A DNA stretch of 44,650 nucleotides from Ectopseudomonas toyotomiensis (lineage in GTDB: Bacteria > Pseudomonadota > Gammaproteobacteria > Pseudomonadales > Pseudomonadaceae), in NCBI RefSeq assembly GCF_900115695.1, contig NZ_FOXK01000017.1:1-44650 (forward strand), in the 5' to 3' direction. The position numbers and the translations under genes are program-made. Every line of letters starts with the position of its first letter. The stretch's first letter is position 1. The notes beneath the pieces were generated by a model, which saw only the letters and a program-made list of their open reading frames with translations, had not been told where the DNA came from and searched no databases. Below are positions 34,631 to 42,538 of the stretch, piece by piece.

Positions 34631-34654
34631 CGTAGGGTGCGCCGTGCGCATCGA
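34631..34654. repeat. Second copy of the GTAGGGTGCGCC repeat
   Basis: CGTAGGGTGCGCCGTGCGCA matches the start of the repeat at 29314 and holds the same short hairpin (TGCGC/GCGCA type). It lies just after the beta-oxidation pair, before the terminator. Confidence 0.4.
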
Positions 34655-34676
34655 GAGCGCGTCTGCCGCACAAGCA

Positions 34677-34707
34677 GAAACGGCCCGCAAGGGCCGTTTC
34701 CATTTTG
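34677..34707. terminator. Strong terminator after the beta-oxidation operon
   Basis: GAAACGGCCC (34677-34686) and GGGCCGTTTC (34691-34700) form a perfect 10-pair stem with a GCAA loop followed by CATTTTG. It lies between convergent genes (beta-oxidation and PepSY) and can serve both, with AAAA on the left side. Confidence 0.85.
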
Positions 34708-34708
34708 C

Positions 34709-34975
34709 TCAGTCTTCCAACTGGTCGCGGATCACCTGACCACTTTTGCCGTCGATGCGAAACTCGTAGAGGCGGCCATCCTGTTTCAGACCTTCGCCTT
34801 CCCAGTAGCCATCATTGTCGGCTTCGATCTTGTGCAGTTCGGTATAACCGGCTGCACGGGCTTTGCTCAGGGCGTCCTCGATGCTGATCCAGTCACTGCC
34901 GGGGCGATCTGCCAAGGCGTTACCAGCCAACAGGAAACTGCCTGCGAGCAGGGCGATCAGGTTGCGTGTACGCAT
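34709..34975 (-). CDS. PepSY-domain periplasmic protein
   Basis: 88 residues with a signal peptide cleaved after ALA (MRTRNLIALLAGSFLLAGNALA). The mature part has SIEDALSKARAAGYTELHKIE and EFRIDGKSGQVI, the two halves of a PepSY fold. Such small proteins are often periplasmic modulators of proteases or two-component sensors. AGAGGAA precedes the ATG. No sensor kinase is adjacent, so the partner is unknown. Confidence 0.85.
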   Translation of the reverse strand: MRTRNLIALLAGSFLLAGNALADRPGSDWISIEDALSKARAAGYTELHKIEADNDGYWEGEGLKQDGRLYEFRIDGKSGQVIRDQLED

Positions 34976-35030
34976 GGTCTGGTTCCTCTTTCCGTTGAAG
35001 ATACCTGGAGGAGTCTAGACCATCGCGACT

Positions 35031-35231
35031 TCACGCCGCCTGGCACCAGCCCTGGCGAATGCACACGGCCTCGTGGATCGCCAGCATCTCGCTGTGTCGG
35101 GTCGGCATGCGCAGGGTCAGCATGCTGCCGTCATCGAGTTGCAGGGCGGCTTCGGTTTCGAACTGCAGGCCGCCGTCTTGCATGTGGACATAGGTGACGC
35201 CGTAGGCGTCATGGCTGAGTTGGCTGTGCAT
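35031..35231 (-). CDS. Small hypothetical protein
   Basis: 66 residues, soluble, no signal peptide. It starts MHSQLSHDAYGVTYVHMQDG and has a beta-rich look with QFETEAALQLDDGSMLTLRM. AGGAGAG precedes the ATG at the right distance, which supports it as real. I do not recognise the family. It lies between the PepSY gene and a tiny gene on the same strand. Confidence 0.65.
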   Translation of the reverse strand: MHSQLSHDAYGVTYVHMQDGGLQFETEAALQLDDGSMLTLRMPTRHSEMLAIHEAVCIRQGWCQAA

Positions 35232-35252
35232 GGCTGCTCTCCTGCGCTTGTA

Positions 35253-35366
35253 TCAGCTCGGACGAACGTCGCGGGCTGCGGGGGCAACCTGCTCGGTACG
35301 GGCCGGGGCGGCGGTCTGGAAGGCGGATGCAGCGGCAAAGCTGGCGAGTGCGGCGTAGATGCTCAT
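35253..35366 (-). CDS. Very small hypothetical protein
   Basis: 37 residues beginning MSIYAALASFAAASAF, alanine-rich with a hydrophobic start and a polar tail. AAGGA lies 8 bases before the ATG. The longer reading to 35510 shows no family resemblance. It could be a membrane-associated microprotein; there is no homology I recognise. It sits 21 bases upstream of the 66-residue gene, so the two are likely cotranscribed. Confidence 0.5.
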   Translation of the reverse strand: MSIYAALASFAAASAFQTAAPARTEQVAPAARDVRPS

Positions 35367-35586
35367 GATCGATTTCCTTCTGTGCAAGTGGGCAGGGCCC
35401 GATGACGAAATCATCCGGCAGGCGCAGCCGCTGCAGAAGTGAAAGGTATTTATGATGACTATCGAGCGTGCTGATAAGACGCTACGCGGCAGCCTTTGGC
35501 GGGAAACCAATGTTTGCGTGGTGAACGGTCATATGAGGGTTAAGTTATTGCCGGGGGTTATGAACATCCCTGTTCATGTTTTTATA

Positions 35587-36246
35587 TCAGCGAGTGGCCA
35601 GAGCGTAGTTGCTCTGCATCCAACTATGATGATGCCTTTCGCTGCGGTTCATTGACCAGTTGGTGAGTGCCAGCATAGCCACGGTGCCGCCGATAATCAT
35701 AAGGGGATAGGCTACCGTTAGTTCGGCCAGTGAATACTTCCAGGCCAGCGGCCGGCCAACGCCGAGAAGGGCCGCGTAGAACCAGGAAACACCAGACAGT
35801 GCGCCAGAAAAAATGGCCAGGTGACGCATGTTCGTTGACAGCTTGAGCAAAGACCCGGTTTTTTGCAGCGCTGGTAGTATCGAGTTGTGCAAGACCATGC
35901 CATTGAGGGTCAATAGCACGACAATACTGATCTTGGCCTGCAGTTTGGGGTTCATAAAGTACTGCATGCCGGCGCTGGACGCGTCTAGCGCAATGATGGC
36001 GATGCCACTGATCCATAGGGCGATAAGTGAGATGCCGACCACGCTTTTCAGATGTGCCAGATGTTCGCGACACTGTTTGGCGCCTTCACCTTTAAGCAGC
36101 TGCTTAACCATGGCGAGATCGCTGGTTAGTATCAAGCCAATGGCAACGCAACAGGCGATGAGGTGTATATAAATGATCCCTAGACGTAATAGTTCCATTG
36201 CTTCTTTGTTTTGGATTGCGGAAATTAGAAGGGTGTAAAGGTCCAT
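35587..36246 (-). CDS. Hypothetical integral membrane protein
   Basis: 219 residues with five or six membrane helices: LGIIYIHLIACCVAIGLIL, SVVGISLIALWISGIAII, ISIVVLLTLNGMVLHNSIL, AIFSGALSGVSWFYAALLG and AYPLMIIGGTVAMLALTNW. Two histidines (H28 and H116 in VLHNS) lie in helices, as in haem-binding membrane proteins, but that is only a hint. The DNA around it is AT-richer than its neighbours. I do not recognise the family; the gene has no good ribosome site. It is isolated by gaps on both sides. Confidence 0.75.
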   Translation of the reverse strand: MDLYTLLISAIQNKEAMELLRLGIIYIHLIACCVAIGLILTSDLAMVKQLLKGEGAKQCREHLAHLKSVVGISLIALWISGIAIIALDASSAGMQYFMNPKLQAKISIVVLLTLNGMVLHNSILPALQKTGSLLKLSTNMRHLAIFSGALSGVSWFYAALLGVGRPLAWKYSLAELTVAYPLMIIGGTVAMLALTNWSMNRSERHHHSWMQSNYALATR

Positions 36247-36832
36247 GTAGATACCTCGGACTCTGCAAAAAATAAATAAAAATAGCCATGCGTCAGAGCA
36301 TATTTAATTGGCACTGACTTTGTTTTTTGTGTGGTTACTGATCGCTAATCACTTTCTGGTAATTATGAACTGCAGAAAACCTCTTTTATCTGGGCAATAG
36401 CAAACCACCGACGCAATCTCTTGCAGTCAAGGAATCTTCCAGATTCGGGGGGCGATGGAGCGATGGACAGGGGTCGTGCTCGAGCCGGGGGAAGGCCCAC
36501 GACTATGAGAGCAATGGTAAGCGCTGTAGTTCATTTTTTGATCAGCCGTTCGTCGTTCATAGGGCCTTGGGCTGTGACCTGTTGAGCATTTTTTAATCAA
36601 TCCGGTCGCTCGGTGGGGCCTGACGTCTTGGCTCGCTCATGCGCTAACGGCGCCCGCCGGGGCGCGTTCGGCAGGTTGTCAAATTTTCTTGACGAGAGTC
36701 AGGTTCCTCTCAGAGCCTGGTATGCGGCACTTCTGTCGGTGTCCAGGGTGATGGCGCTATTTCATTGGGCTACATGATGTGTTAAGAAAAACGCACAAAT
36801 CACCCGCCCGCGTGTTCACCACAGGAAACCTC
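36247..36832. other. 586-base gene-poor, AT-richer region
   Basis: No gene was seen. The left half is clearly AT-richer than the window. A perfect hairpin GCGCCC (36650-36655) / GGGCGC (36660-36665) lies in the right half. Promoters for the membrane protein and the GATase gene must be here but could not be placed. Confidence 0.5.
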
Positions 36833-37558
36833 ATGTCACTGCGTATCTGCATCCTGGAAACTGACATCCTCCGCCCCGAACTGGTCGACCAGTACCAGGG
36901 CTATGGCCACATGTTCGAGCAGCTGTTCGCTCAACAGCCGGTCACGGCAGAGTTCAGTGTCTATAACGTGGTGGAAGGGCATTATCCGCCCGATAGCGAG
37001 AAATTCGATGCCTATCTGGTGACTGGCAGCAAGGCGGATTCTTTTGGCAGCGATCCCTGGATTCAGACCCTCAAGGAGTATCTGCTCGAGCGCTACAAGC
37101 GCGGCGACAAGCTGCTGGGCATCTGTTTTGGCCATCAACTGCTGGCGCTGCTGCTTGGCGGCAAGGCCGAGCGTGCCGAACAGGGTTGGGGCGTTGGCGT
37201 GCACAGTTATCGTCTGGCAGGCAAGCCCGAGTGGATGACCCCGGCTCTGGACGAACTGCAACTGTTGATCAGCCACCAGGATCAGGTCACCCGCCTGCCG
37301 GAGAAGGCCACGCTGCTGGCTTCCAGTGACTTCTGCCCGATTGGCGCCTACCACATCGAGGATCAGGTGCTGTGCTTCCAGGGGCATCCAGAGTTCGTTC
37401 ACGACTACTCGCGGGCATTGCTCGATCTGCGCCAGCAGCATCTCGGTGAGCAGGTCTATCAGCAGGGCGTGGACAGCCTCAAGCATTCGCAACAGGGCAG
37501 TGCGGTGGCTGAGTGGATGATGCGCTTTGTCGCTCAAGGCAAGGAAAGCAAGGCCTGA
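36833..37558 (+). CDS. Class-I glutamine amidotransferase (GuaA-type GATase-1)
   Basis: 241 residues forming a stand-alone GATase-1 domain. The nucleophile C98 lies in GICFGHQLLALLLGG and the histidine in CFQGHPEFVHD with its glutamate. Such proteins release ammonia from glutamine or cleave gamma-glutamyl bonds (the PuuD/YqeB-like use is possible). AGGAAA precedes the ATG at 36833; an upstream in-frame start is less likely. It stands alone and ends at a very strong terminator. The acceptor substrate is unknown. Confidence 0.88.
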   Translation: MSLRICILETDILRPELVDQYQGYGHMFEQLFAQQPVTAEFSVYNVVEGHYPPDSEKFDAYLVTGSKADSFGSDPWIQTLKEYLLERYKRGDKLLGICFGHQLLALLLGGKAERAEQGWGVGVHSYRLAGKPEWMTPALDELQLLISHQDQVTRLPEKATLLASSDFCPIGAYHIEDQVLCFQGHPEFVHDYSRALLDLRQQHLGEQVYQQGVDSLKHSQQGSAVAEWMMRFVAQGKESKA

Positions 37559-37572
37559 GCCTGATTCGGTCC

Positions 37573-37604
37573 ATGAAAAAGCCCGGTTTTCCGGGCTTTT
37601 TCAT
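37573..37604. terminator. Bidirectional intrinsic terminator
   Basis: ATGAAAAAGCCCGG (37573-37586) and CCGGGCTTTTTCAT (37591-37604) are perfect reverse complements with a TTTT loop, giving GC stem plus T-run in both directions. It serves the GATase gene and the convergent small gene, whose stop codon lies inside the stem. Confidence 0.93.
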
Positions 37605-37843
37605 GCCTGCTGGGTGAGCACGAAGTAAGACGAGAGCTTTTCGCTTCTGCTTGGCGGTGGGCTGCTACGTTGCCGCTTGAGACTCTCGGCCAGGTCCAGG
37701 TGGTGAGCCAGTTTGTGGCTGCATTCGATATTGCGCGCCACGGCACCGGCCGAGCTTTTGCCAATACCGCCGAGCGCGAGCAGGGTGGTCAGCAGGGACA
37801 GACTGGCGAGCATCAGCAGGCGAGTGCGTTGGGTTCTGATCAT
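37601..37843 (-). CDS. Small exported hypothetical protein
   Basis: 80 residues with an N-terminal hydrophobic stretch (LLMLASLSLLTTLLALGGI) that may be a signal or anchor, then a polar charged tail with KLAHHLDLAESLKRQRSS. GAGGGAAC precedes the ATG and overlaps the stop region of the gene in front, 10 bases away, so both are cotranscribed. No family recognised. Confidence 0.65.
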   Translation of the reverse strand: MIRTQRTRLLMLASLSLLTTLLALGGIGKSSAGAVARNIECSHKLAHHLDLAESLKRQRSSPPPSRSEKLSSYFVLTQQA

Positions 37844-37853
37844 GGCCGTTCCC

Positions 37854-38048
37854 TCATCCCTGCGAGAGCGCGCCGAGCAGGGCGGGCAAATAAGTGATCA
37901 GGCTTTGCAGTGGGCCTGGTTGTTCAAAGGTTGGAGTGCTTGGCTGCAAGGTGGCGTAACTCACGACCAGCACCGTCGAGGTGCTGACCAGGTACAGGCC
38001 GATGGCAGCGAGGGCGCCGTTGCGGGCGGCTTGAGAGAGGCGGGACAT
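37854..38048 (-). CDS. Small membrane hypothetical protein
   Basis: 64 residues with one clear membrane helix (AALAAIGLYLVSTSTVLVV, about 12-32), a threonine/proline-rich stretch and a second weak hydrophobic end. It leads the 80-residue gene. I do not recognise it; the pair may form a small inner-membrane complex, which is a guess. Confidence 0.62.
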   Translation of the reverse strand: MSRLSQAARNGALAAIGLYLVSTSTVLVVSYATLQPSTPTFEQPGPLQSLITYLPALLGALSQG

Positions 38049-38194
38049 GTTCTGTGCTCCAGGTCAGGAGTGGGTGTGGGCACAGAATCGTCTAAGTCAT
38101 TTCGATTGAATAATGGATGCTCTGCAGAGTAACTATCGATGGATTTGATAGCCGGCGCGGGTTGCCTGCTTGCTCTGGCACCCCGCGTCACGCT

Positions 38195-38917
38195 TCACGC
38201 AGATGCCAGCTCCTTGTCCATGCTGCTGATGCATTCGCTCATGGCCTGCTGACAACGCTCCATCAGCGCGGGCATGTCGTCCAGGCTCAGGCCGGCAGTA
38301 GGAATTGCCGGCAGCGAGCGAATCAGGATGCGGCCGCTGTTCCAGCGATTCAGGCGCATGGCTTTGCTGTAGTTGCTCACGCACACCGGGATGATCGGAA
38401 CACCTGCCGTGATCGCCATCTGAAACGCGCCTTTCTTGAACGGCAGCAGGCCTCGGCCAAGATTGCGCGTACCTTCCGGGAAGACCCAGATCGAAGTGTC
38501 GCGATTGCGCAGGGTTTCGGTGGTGGTCAGCATTGCGCGTTTGGCGGCCACGGCATTGCTGCGATCGATCAGCACATTACCGGCTAGCCAGTAGAGCTGA
38601 CCGAAGAATGGCACCCACTTGAGGCTCTTCTTGCCGATGCTCACGGTGCGCTCCGGTACCACACGGCCAAGCACATAGAGATCGAAGTTGGACTGGTGGT
38701 TGGCGATGATCACGCAGGAGCGCTGGTGTTCCAGCAGTGGGCGTACGTCGGTCTTCAACTTCAGGCGCAGCAGGCATAGGGCGGGCAGCGAATAAAGACG
38801 TGCGCAGAGGCGGCTGTTGTCGGGGTTGAACGGGCGGCACAGGCCGAGCAGCAGACCCAGCAGGCCGGCCAGGATGAAATGCACGCCCATCAGCAGCATG
38901 CGCAAGACGAAGAGCAT
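38195..38917 (-). CDS. 1-acyl-sn-glycerol-3-phosphate acyltransferase (PlsC family)
   Basis: 240 residues. An N-terminal hydrophobic segment (LLMGVHFILAGLLGLLLGL) anchors it to the inner membrane. The HX4D motif is NHQSNFD (H74, D79) and FPEGTRNLGRGLLPFKKG holds the phosphate-binding block. It adds the second acyl chain to make phosphatidic acid. The start is taken at 38917 although no ribosome site is clear; ATGs at 38899 and 38890 are alternatives. Pseudomonads have several PlsC paralogues, so the exact one cannot be stated. Confidence 0.92.
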   Translation of the reverse strand: MLFVLRMLLMGVHFILAGLLGLLLGLCRPFNPDNSRLCARLYSLPALCLLRLKLKTDVRPLLEHQRSCVIIANHQSNFDLYVLGRVVPERTVSIGKKSLKWVPFFGQLYWLAGNVLIDRSNAVAAKRAMLTTTETLRNRDTSIWVFPEGTRNLGRGLLPFKKGAFQMAITAGVPIIPVCVSNYSKAMRLNRWNSGRILIRSLPAIPTAGLSLDDMPALMERCQQAMSECISSMDKELASA

Positions 38918-39051
38918 TGGGGAGAACCGTCTAGGAAGGGGCGCGCAGTGTACGGGCGTTCACTCTGCCGGGCAATTGCTCGAAACTACCGCTTGGCGTG
39001 CGTAACGTCATGAATTGTCGCAGAACTTGTCGGTTTCCACGCCCATGCAGA

Positions 39052-39073
39052 AAGGGCGCCTCACGGCGCCCTT
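39052..39073 (-). terminator. Terminator after the alaC-like gene
   Basis: AAGGGCGCC (39052-39060) and GGCGCCCTT (39065-39073) form a perfect 9-pair stem with a TCAC loop, followed on the minus strand by TCTGC. It lies 7 bases beyond the stop of the aminotransferase. Confidence 0.75.
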
Positions 39074-39079
39074 CAATGC

Positions 39080-40309
39080 TTACTCGGTCTCGGTTTTGGC
39101 CGGCTTACCCGGCAGTAGGCCGTCTGCTCGGAACATCGCCTTGATGCCGCGCAGCGCCTGGCGGCTACGGTCCTGGTTCTCGATCAGGGCGAAGCGCACA
39201 TGGTCGTCGCCATAGTCGCCAAAACCCAATCCGGGCGAGACGCAGACCTTGGCTTCTGCCAGCAGCTTCTTGGCGAACTCCAGCGAGCCCAGGTGGGCGT
39301 AGGCGTCGGGAATCTTGGCCCAGATGTACATGGAGGCCTTGGGCTTTTCCACCATCCAGCCGATCTCGTGCAGGCCCTTGACCAGCAGGTTGCGGCGCTG
39401 ACGGTACTGTTCGGCGATGTCGCGCACGCACTGTTGGTCGCCTTCCAGTGCGGCGATGGCCGCCACCTGCAGCGGGGTGAAGGTGCCATAGTCGTGGTAG
39501 CTCTTGATCCGCGCCAGGGCGCTGACCAGCTCGGGGTTGCCGACCATGAAACCAATCCGCCAGCCGGCCATGTTGTAGCTCTTGGACAGGGTGAAGAACT
39601 CCACCGCGATGTCCTTGGCGCCCGGCACCTGCATGATCGACGGTGCTTTCCAGCCGTCGTAGACGATGTCGGCATAGGCCAGATCGTGAATCACCAGCAC
39701 ATCGTACTGCTTGGCCAGGGTTACCACGCGCTCGAAGAAGTCCAGCTCCACGCACTGTGCGGTGGGGTTGGAGGGGAAGCCGAGGATCATCATCTTCGGC
39801 TTGGGGATCGACTCGCGAATCGCTCGTTCCAGCTCGGCGAAGAAATCCACGCCCGGCACCAGCGGCACGGAACGCACCTGGGCGCCGGCGATCACCGCGC
39901 CGTAGATATGGATCGGGTAACTGGGGTTGGGTACCAGCACGGTATCGCCATGGTCCAGGGTGGCGAGCATCAGGTGCGCCAGGCCTTCCTTGGAGCCGAT
40001 GGTTACGATGGCTTCGCTTTCCGGATCGATCTCCACCTCGTAGCGGTCCTTGTACCAGCGCGAGATGGCGCGGCGCAGGCGCGGAATACCGCGGGAAGTG
40101 GAGTAGCCGTGGGTGTCTTCACGCTGGGCGACCTGCACGAGCTTCTCGACGATGTGCGGCGGGGTCGCCCCGTCGGGGTTGCCCATGGAGAAGTCGATGA
40201 TGTCCTCACCGCGACGGCGCGCGGCCATCTTCAGTTCGGCGGTGATGTTGAAGACGTAGGGGGGGAGACGATCAATGCGCGCAAAGCGACGCTTGGCGTT
40301 ATCAGCCAT
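39080..40309 (-). CDS. alaC: AlaC-like alanine/glutamate-pyruvate aminotransferase
   Basis: 409 residues, PLP fold type I. LSKSYNMAGWRIGF (about 242-255) holds the cofactor lysine, and FPSNPTAQC and RFALIEN contain substrate-carboxylate contacts. The start DRLPPYVFNITAELKMAARRRGEDIIDFSMGNPDG is typical of AlaC, which makes alanine from pyruvate and glutamate. GAGGAAACC precedes the ATG. A perfect hairpin (40356-40371) lies in the leader. Assignment to AlaC rather than another paralogue is likely, not certain. Confidence 0.9.
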   Translation of the reverse strand: MADNAKRRFARIDRLPPYVFNITAELKMAARRRGEDIIDFSMGNPDGATPPHIVEKLVQVAQREDTHGYSTSRGIPRLRRAISRWYKDRYEVEIDPESEAIVTIGSKEGLAHLMLATLDHGDTVLVPNPSYPIHIYGAVIAGAQVRSVPLVPGVDFFAELERAIRESIPKPKMMILGFPSNPTAQCVELDFFERVVTLAKQYDVLVIHDLAYADIVYDGWKAPSIMQVPGAKDIAVEFFTLSKSYNMAGWRIGFMVGNPELVSALARIKSYHDYGTFTPLQVAAIAALEGDQQCVRDIAEQYRQRRNLLVKGLHEIGWMVEKPKASMYIWAKIPDAYAHLGSLEFAKKLLAEAKVCVSPGLGFGDYGDDHVRFALIENQDRSRQALRGIKAMFRADGLLPGKPAKTETE

Positions 40310-40355
40310 GGTTTCCTCGAAGTACGTAAGCGCCCGGAACCGTCCGAGCGACGTT

Positions 40356-40414
40356 GGCCACAGGTGTGGCCGACTAAAGATAAGGGCTGCCGAACTGCGC
40401 TGTCCAGCGCAGTT
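40356..40414. terminator. Two hairpins between the decarboxylase and alaC genes
   Basis: AACTGCGCT (40393-40401) / AGCGCAGTT (40406-40414) lies 28 bases after the decarboxylase stop and probably ends its transcript. GGCCACA (40356-40362) / TGTGGCC (40365-40371) follows, closer to the aminotransferase start. Neither has a strong T-run. Confidence 0.5.
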
Positions 40415-40441
40415 GCAGGCTAAAACAGCGAATCAGTCGCT

Positions 40442-41791
40442 TCAGCTCAACTCATCTTTCAAGCGCCGCAGCAAGGCACCCAGTGCCTCCACATCGGCGT
40501 CTTCGGTGCGCCAGGAGCAAAGGCTCAGGCGAAAGGCGGGGCGACCCTGCCATACAGTTGGTCCGAACCAGACTTCGCCGGACGCCTGGGCCGCTTGGCG
40601 AATGGCGATGGTCTGTTCGTCCGTATCGCCACGCACCAATACCTGGTTCAGTACAACCCGGTTCAGTACCTGATAGCCGGCGTTGCGCAGCGTGCTGGCT
40701 AGCTCTTCAGCCTGGCGGATGTGCCGATCGATCATCGCTTTCAGGCCAGTGCGGCCCAGGTGCGCCAGGGCCGCCCAGATGGCGATGCCTCGGGCGCGAC
40801 GAGAGAACTCCAGTGTCAGGTTCTTCTGCGCATCCTTGCTCGCCGAGGCGTAAGCAGCATCGCTGTTCATCGCGGCGGCCAGTGCATCGGCGTCACGGCA
40901 GATCGCCATGGCGCTGTCGTAAGGGGTGTTCAGCCACTTGTGTCCATCGGTCGTCCAGCTATCTGCCAGCTCGACGCCCTCGAGCAAATGCGCTGAGGAT
41001 GAGGCGCGTGCCCATAGGCCGAACGCGCCATCGACATGCACCCAGGCGTTGGCCTCGCGGGCGATGGCAATCAGTTCGGCAAAACGGTCGAACTCGCCGG
41101 TGTTGACCTCGCCGGCCTGCAATATCAATAGCGTGCGTTCATCCAGTTCAGGGAGTCGGGCCGGGTCGATACACCCGTACTGGTCCACGGGCGCATAGTG
41201 CAGGTGGTTCATGCCAAAGCCGAGCACGCGCAGGGCTTTCTTAACCGTGATGTGTGCCGTTTCTGCGAGTACGACGCGGATCTGCGGTGCGCCGAGCAAT
41301 CCGTCACCGTCGAAATCCCAGCCCTGGCGTGCCAGCAACACGCGCCGTGCGGCGCAAATACAGGCTAGTGTGCAGGCGGTTGCACTGGTGCCAAATCCCA
41401 CGGCGCTCTGATCCGGTAGCCCCAGTGCTTGGCAGACCCAGCGTCCGGCAACCTTTTCCAGTCGATCAGCGACTGGAGAGTTGTCGAAAGACGAGGCGCA
41501 TTGGTCCCATGCCAGCACCAGGCGTTCGGCAGCTGCTGCCACTGGCAGCGTCGCGCCAATGACGAAACCGAAGTAACGCGCGGCATTACTTGCCACGGTG
41601 GCCGGTGAGCCAATCTCGTCGAGCTGGCATAGCACCTGATCGGCATCGCTGCCGTCTTCCGGCAGTGCCTGCTCAAAAGCGGCCAGGGCAGCGATGGCCT
41701 TGTCGTCGGGAAAGACCCGTTGCATGGCAAGACCATCCAGATAGACGAGGGCTCGTCGATCAGCTTCTGCCAGCAGATTGCGTTCATTCAT
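40442..41791 (-). CDS. PLP-dependent group II amino-acid decarboxylase-like protein
   Basis: 449 residues. TTDGHKWLNTPYDSA holds the PLP lysine in the form used by aromatic-amino-acid and glutamate-type decarboxylases; WVHVDGAFGLWA carries the aspartate that contacts the cofactor ring. The N-terminal part, with ARYFGFVIGATLPVAAAAERL, fits the family. The substrate cannot be read from the sequence. Upstream lies an array of CTGTAtC repeats like those bound by GntR/MocR regulators. It has no good ribosome site. The gene is on the same strand as nasT, 150 bases away. Confidence 0.88.
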   Translation of the reverse strand: MNERNLLAEADRRALVYLDGLAMQRVFPDDKAIAALAAFEQALPEDGSDADQVLCQLDEIGSPATVASNAARYFGFVIGATLPVAAAAERLVLAWDQCASSFDNSPVADRLEKVAGRWVCQALGLPDQSAVGFGTSATACTLACICAARRVLLARQGWDFDGDGLLGAPQIRVVLAETAHITVKKALRVLGFGMNHLHYAPVDQYGCIDPARLPELDERTLLILQAGEVNTGEFDRFAELIAIAREANAWVHVDGAFGLWARASSSAHLLEGVELADSWTTDGHKWLNTPYDSAMAICRDADALAAAMNSDAAYASASKDAQKNLTLEFSRRARGIAIWAALAHLGRTGLKAMIDRHIRQAEELASTLRNAGYQVLNRVVLNQVLVRGDTDEQTIAIRQAAQASGEVWFGPTVWQGRPAFRLSLCSWRTEDADVEALGALLRRLKDELS

Positions 41792-41875
41792 GGGTTGTGC
41801 TCGGTAAAGGGCTGAGACCGTTTACCCTAGCCGAGACCATTGGAGCGCGGCATACACAGGCGCCAACGAAGGCGG

Positions 41876-41939
41876 CTGCTACAGTTGCCAGAGTGATACA
41901 GCCTGAACCGATACAGTGCACTGTATTGGCGGTACAGTT
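41876..41939 (-). promoter_or_regulatory. CTGTA(T/C/G)C repeat array with a 16-bp palindrome
   Basis: On the minus strand CTGTACC, CTGTATC, CTGTATC and CTGTAGC occur in the same direction with starts 21, 15 and 17 bases apart. One unit is part of ATACAGTGCACTGTAT (41911-41926), a perfect 16-base palindrome. The array ends about 85 bases before the decarboxylase ATG. Direct repeats of this type are bound by MocR/GntR regulators of PLP enzymes. Confidence 0.55.
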
Positions 41940-41941
41940 GC

Positions 41942-42520
41942 TCAGCCACCCAGCATGTCATGCATCGCAATGATCTGTTCGGCCACCTGAATCAGCTTCT
42001 GCTGGCGACTCATGGCCTGCCGGCGCATTAGCGTATAGGCCTCTTCCTCGTTGCAGCTCTTCATCTTCATCAGCAGGCCCTTGGCCAGTTCGACGCGCTT
42101 GCGCTCGGCCAGTTGGGCATCGCGCGCCTGGAGCTGGGCACGCAATGCCTGATCGCTCTCGAAGCGGGCCATGGCGACGTCGAGGATGGGTTGCAGGCGC
42201 TGGGCATGGATGCCTTCGACGATGTAGGCGCTGACGCCGCTCTGGATCGCCTGGCGCATCACGCCGGGGTCGTGTTCGTCGGTGAACATGACAATTGGGC
42301 GCGGTTGGTCACGGCTGACCAGTACCACCTGTTCCATCACGTCGCGGCCAGGGGACTCGGTGTCGATCAGGATAACGTCGGGGCGCACGGCCTCGACCCG
42401 CTCCGGCAGGTCGATGGTCAGCCCGGATTCGTCGATGACCTCGAAGCCGGCCTCGATCAGCGCGCACTTGAGGCGGCCGACCTTCTTCGGGGTGTCGTTG
42501 ATCAGAAGGATACGCAGCAT
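41942..42520 (-). CDS. nasT: Nitrate-responsive ANTAR antiterminator NasT
   Basis: 192 residues: a receiver-like domain (LRILLINDTPKKVGRL, PDVILIDTESPGRDV) followed by an ANTAR RNA-binding domain with ERKRVELAKGLLMKMKSC and EEEAYTLMRRQAM. NasT binds two-hairpin leader RNAs and prevents terminator formation; NasS holds it inactive until nitrate or nitrite is present. It starts 18 bases after nasS with GGGAGAG before the ATG. A suitable target RNA is seen upstream of nasS itself. Confidence 0.95.
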   Translation of the reverse strand: MLRILLINDTPKKVGRLKCALIEAGFEVIDESGLTIDLPERVEAVRPDVILIDTESPGRDVMEQVVLVSRDQPRPIVMFTDEHDPGVMRQAIQSGVSAYIVEGIHAQRLQPILDVAMARFESDQALRAQLQARDAQLAERKRVELAKGLLMKMKSCNEEEAYTLMRRQAMSRQQKLIQVAEQIIAMHDMLGG

Positions 42521-42538
42521 CGATGGCTCTCCCGGCGA

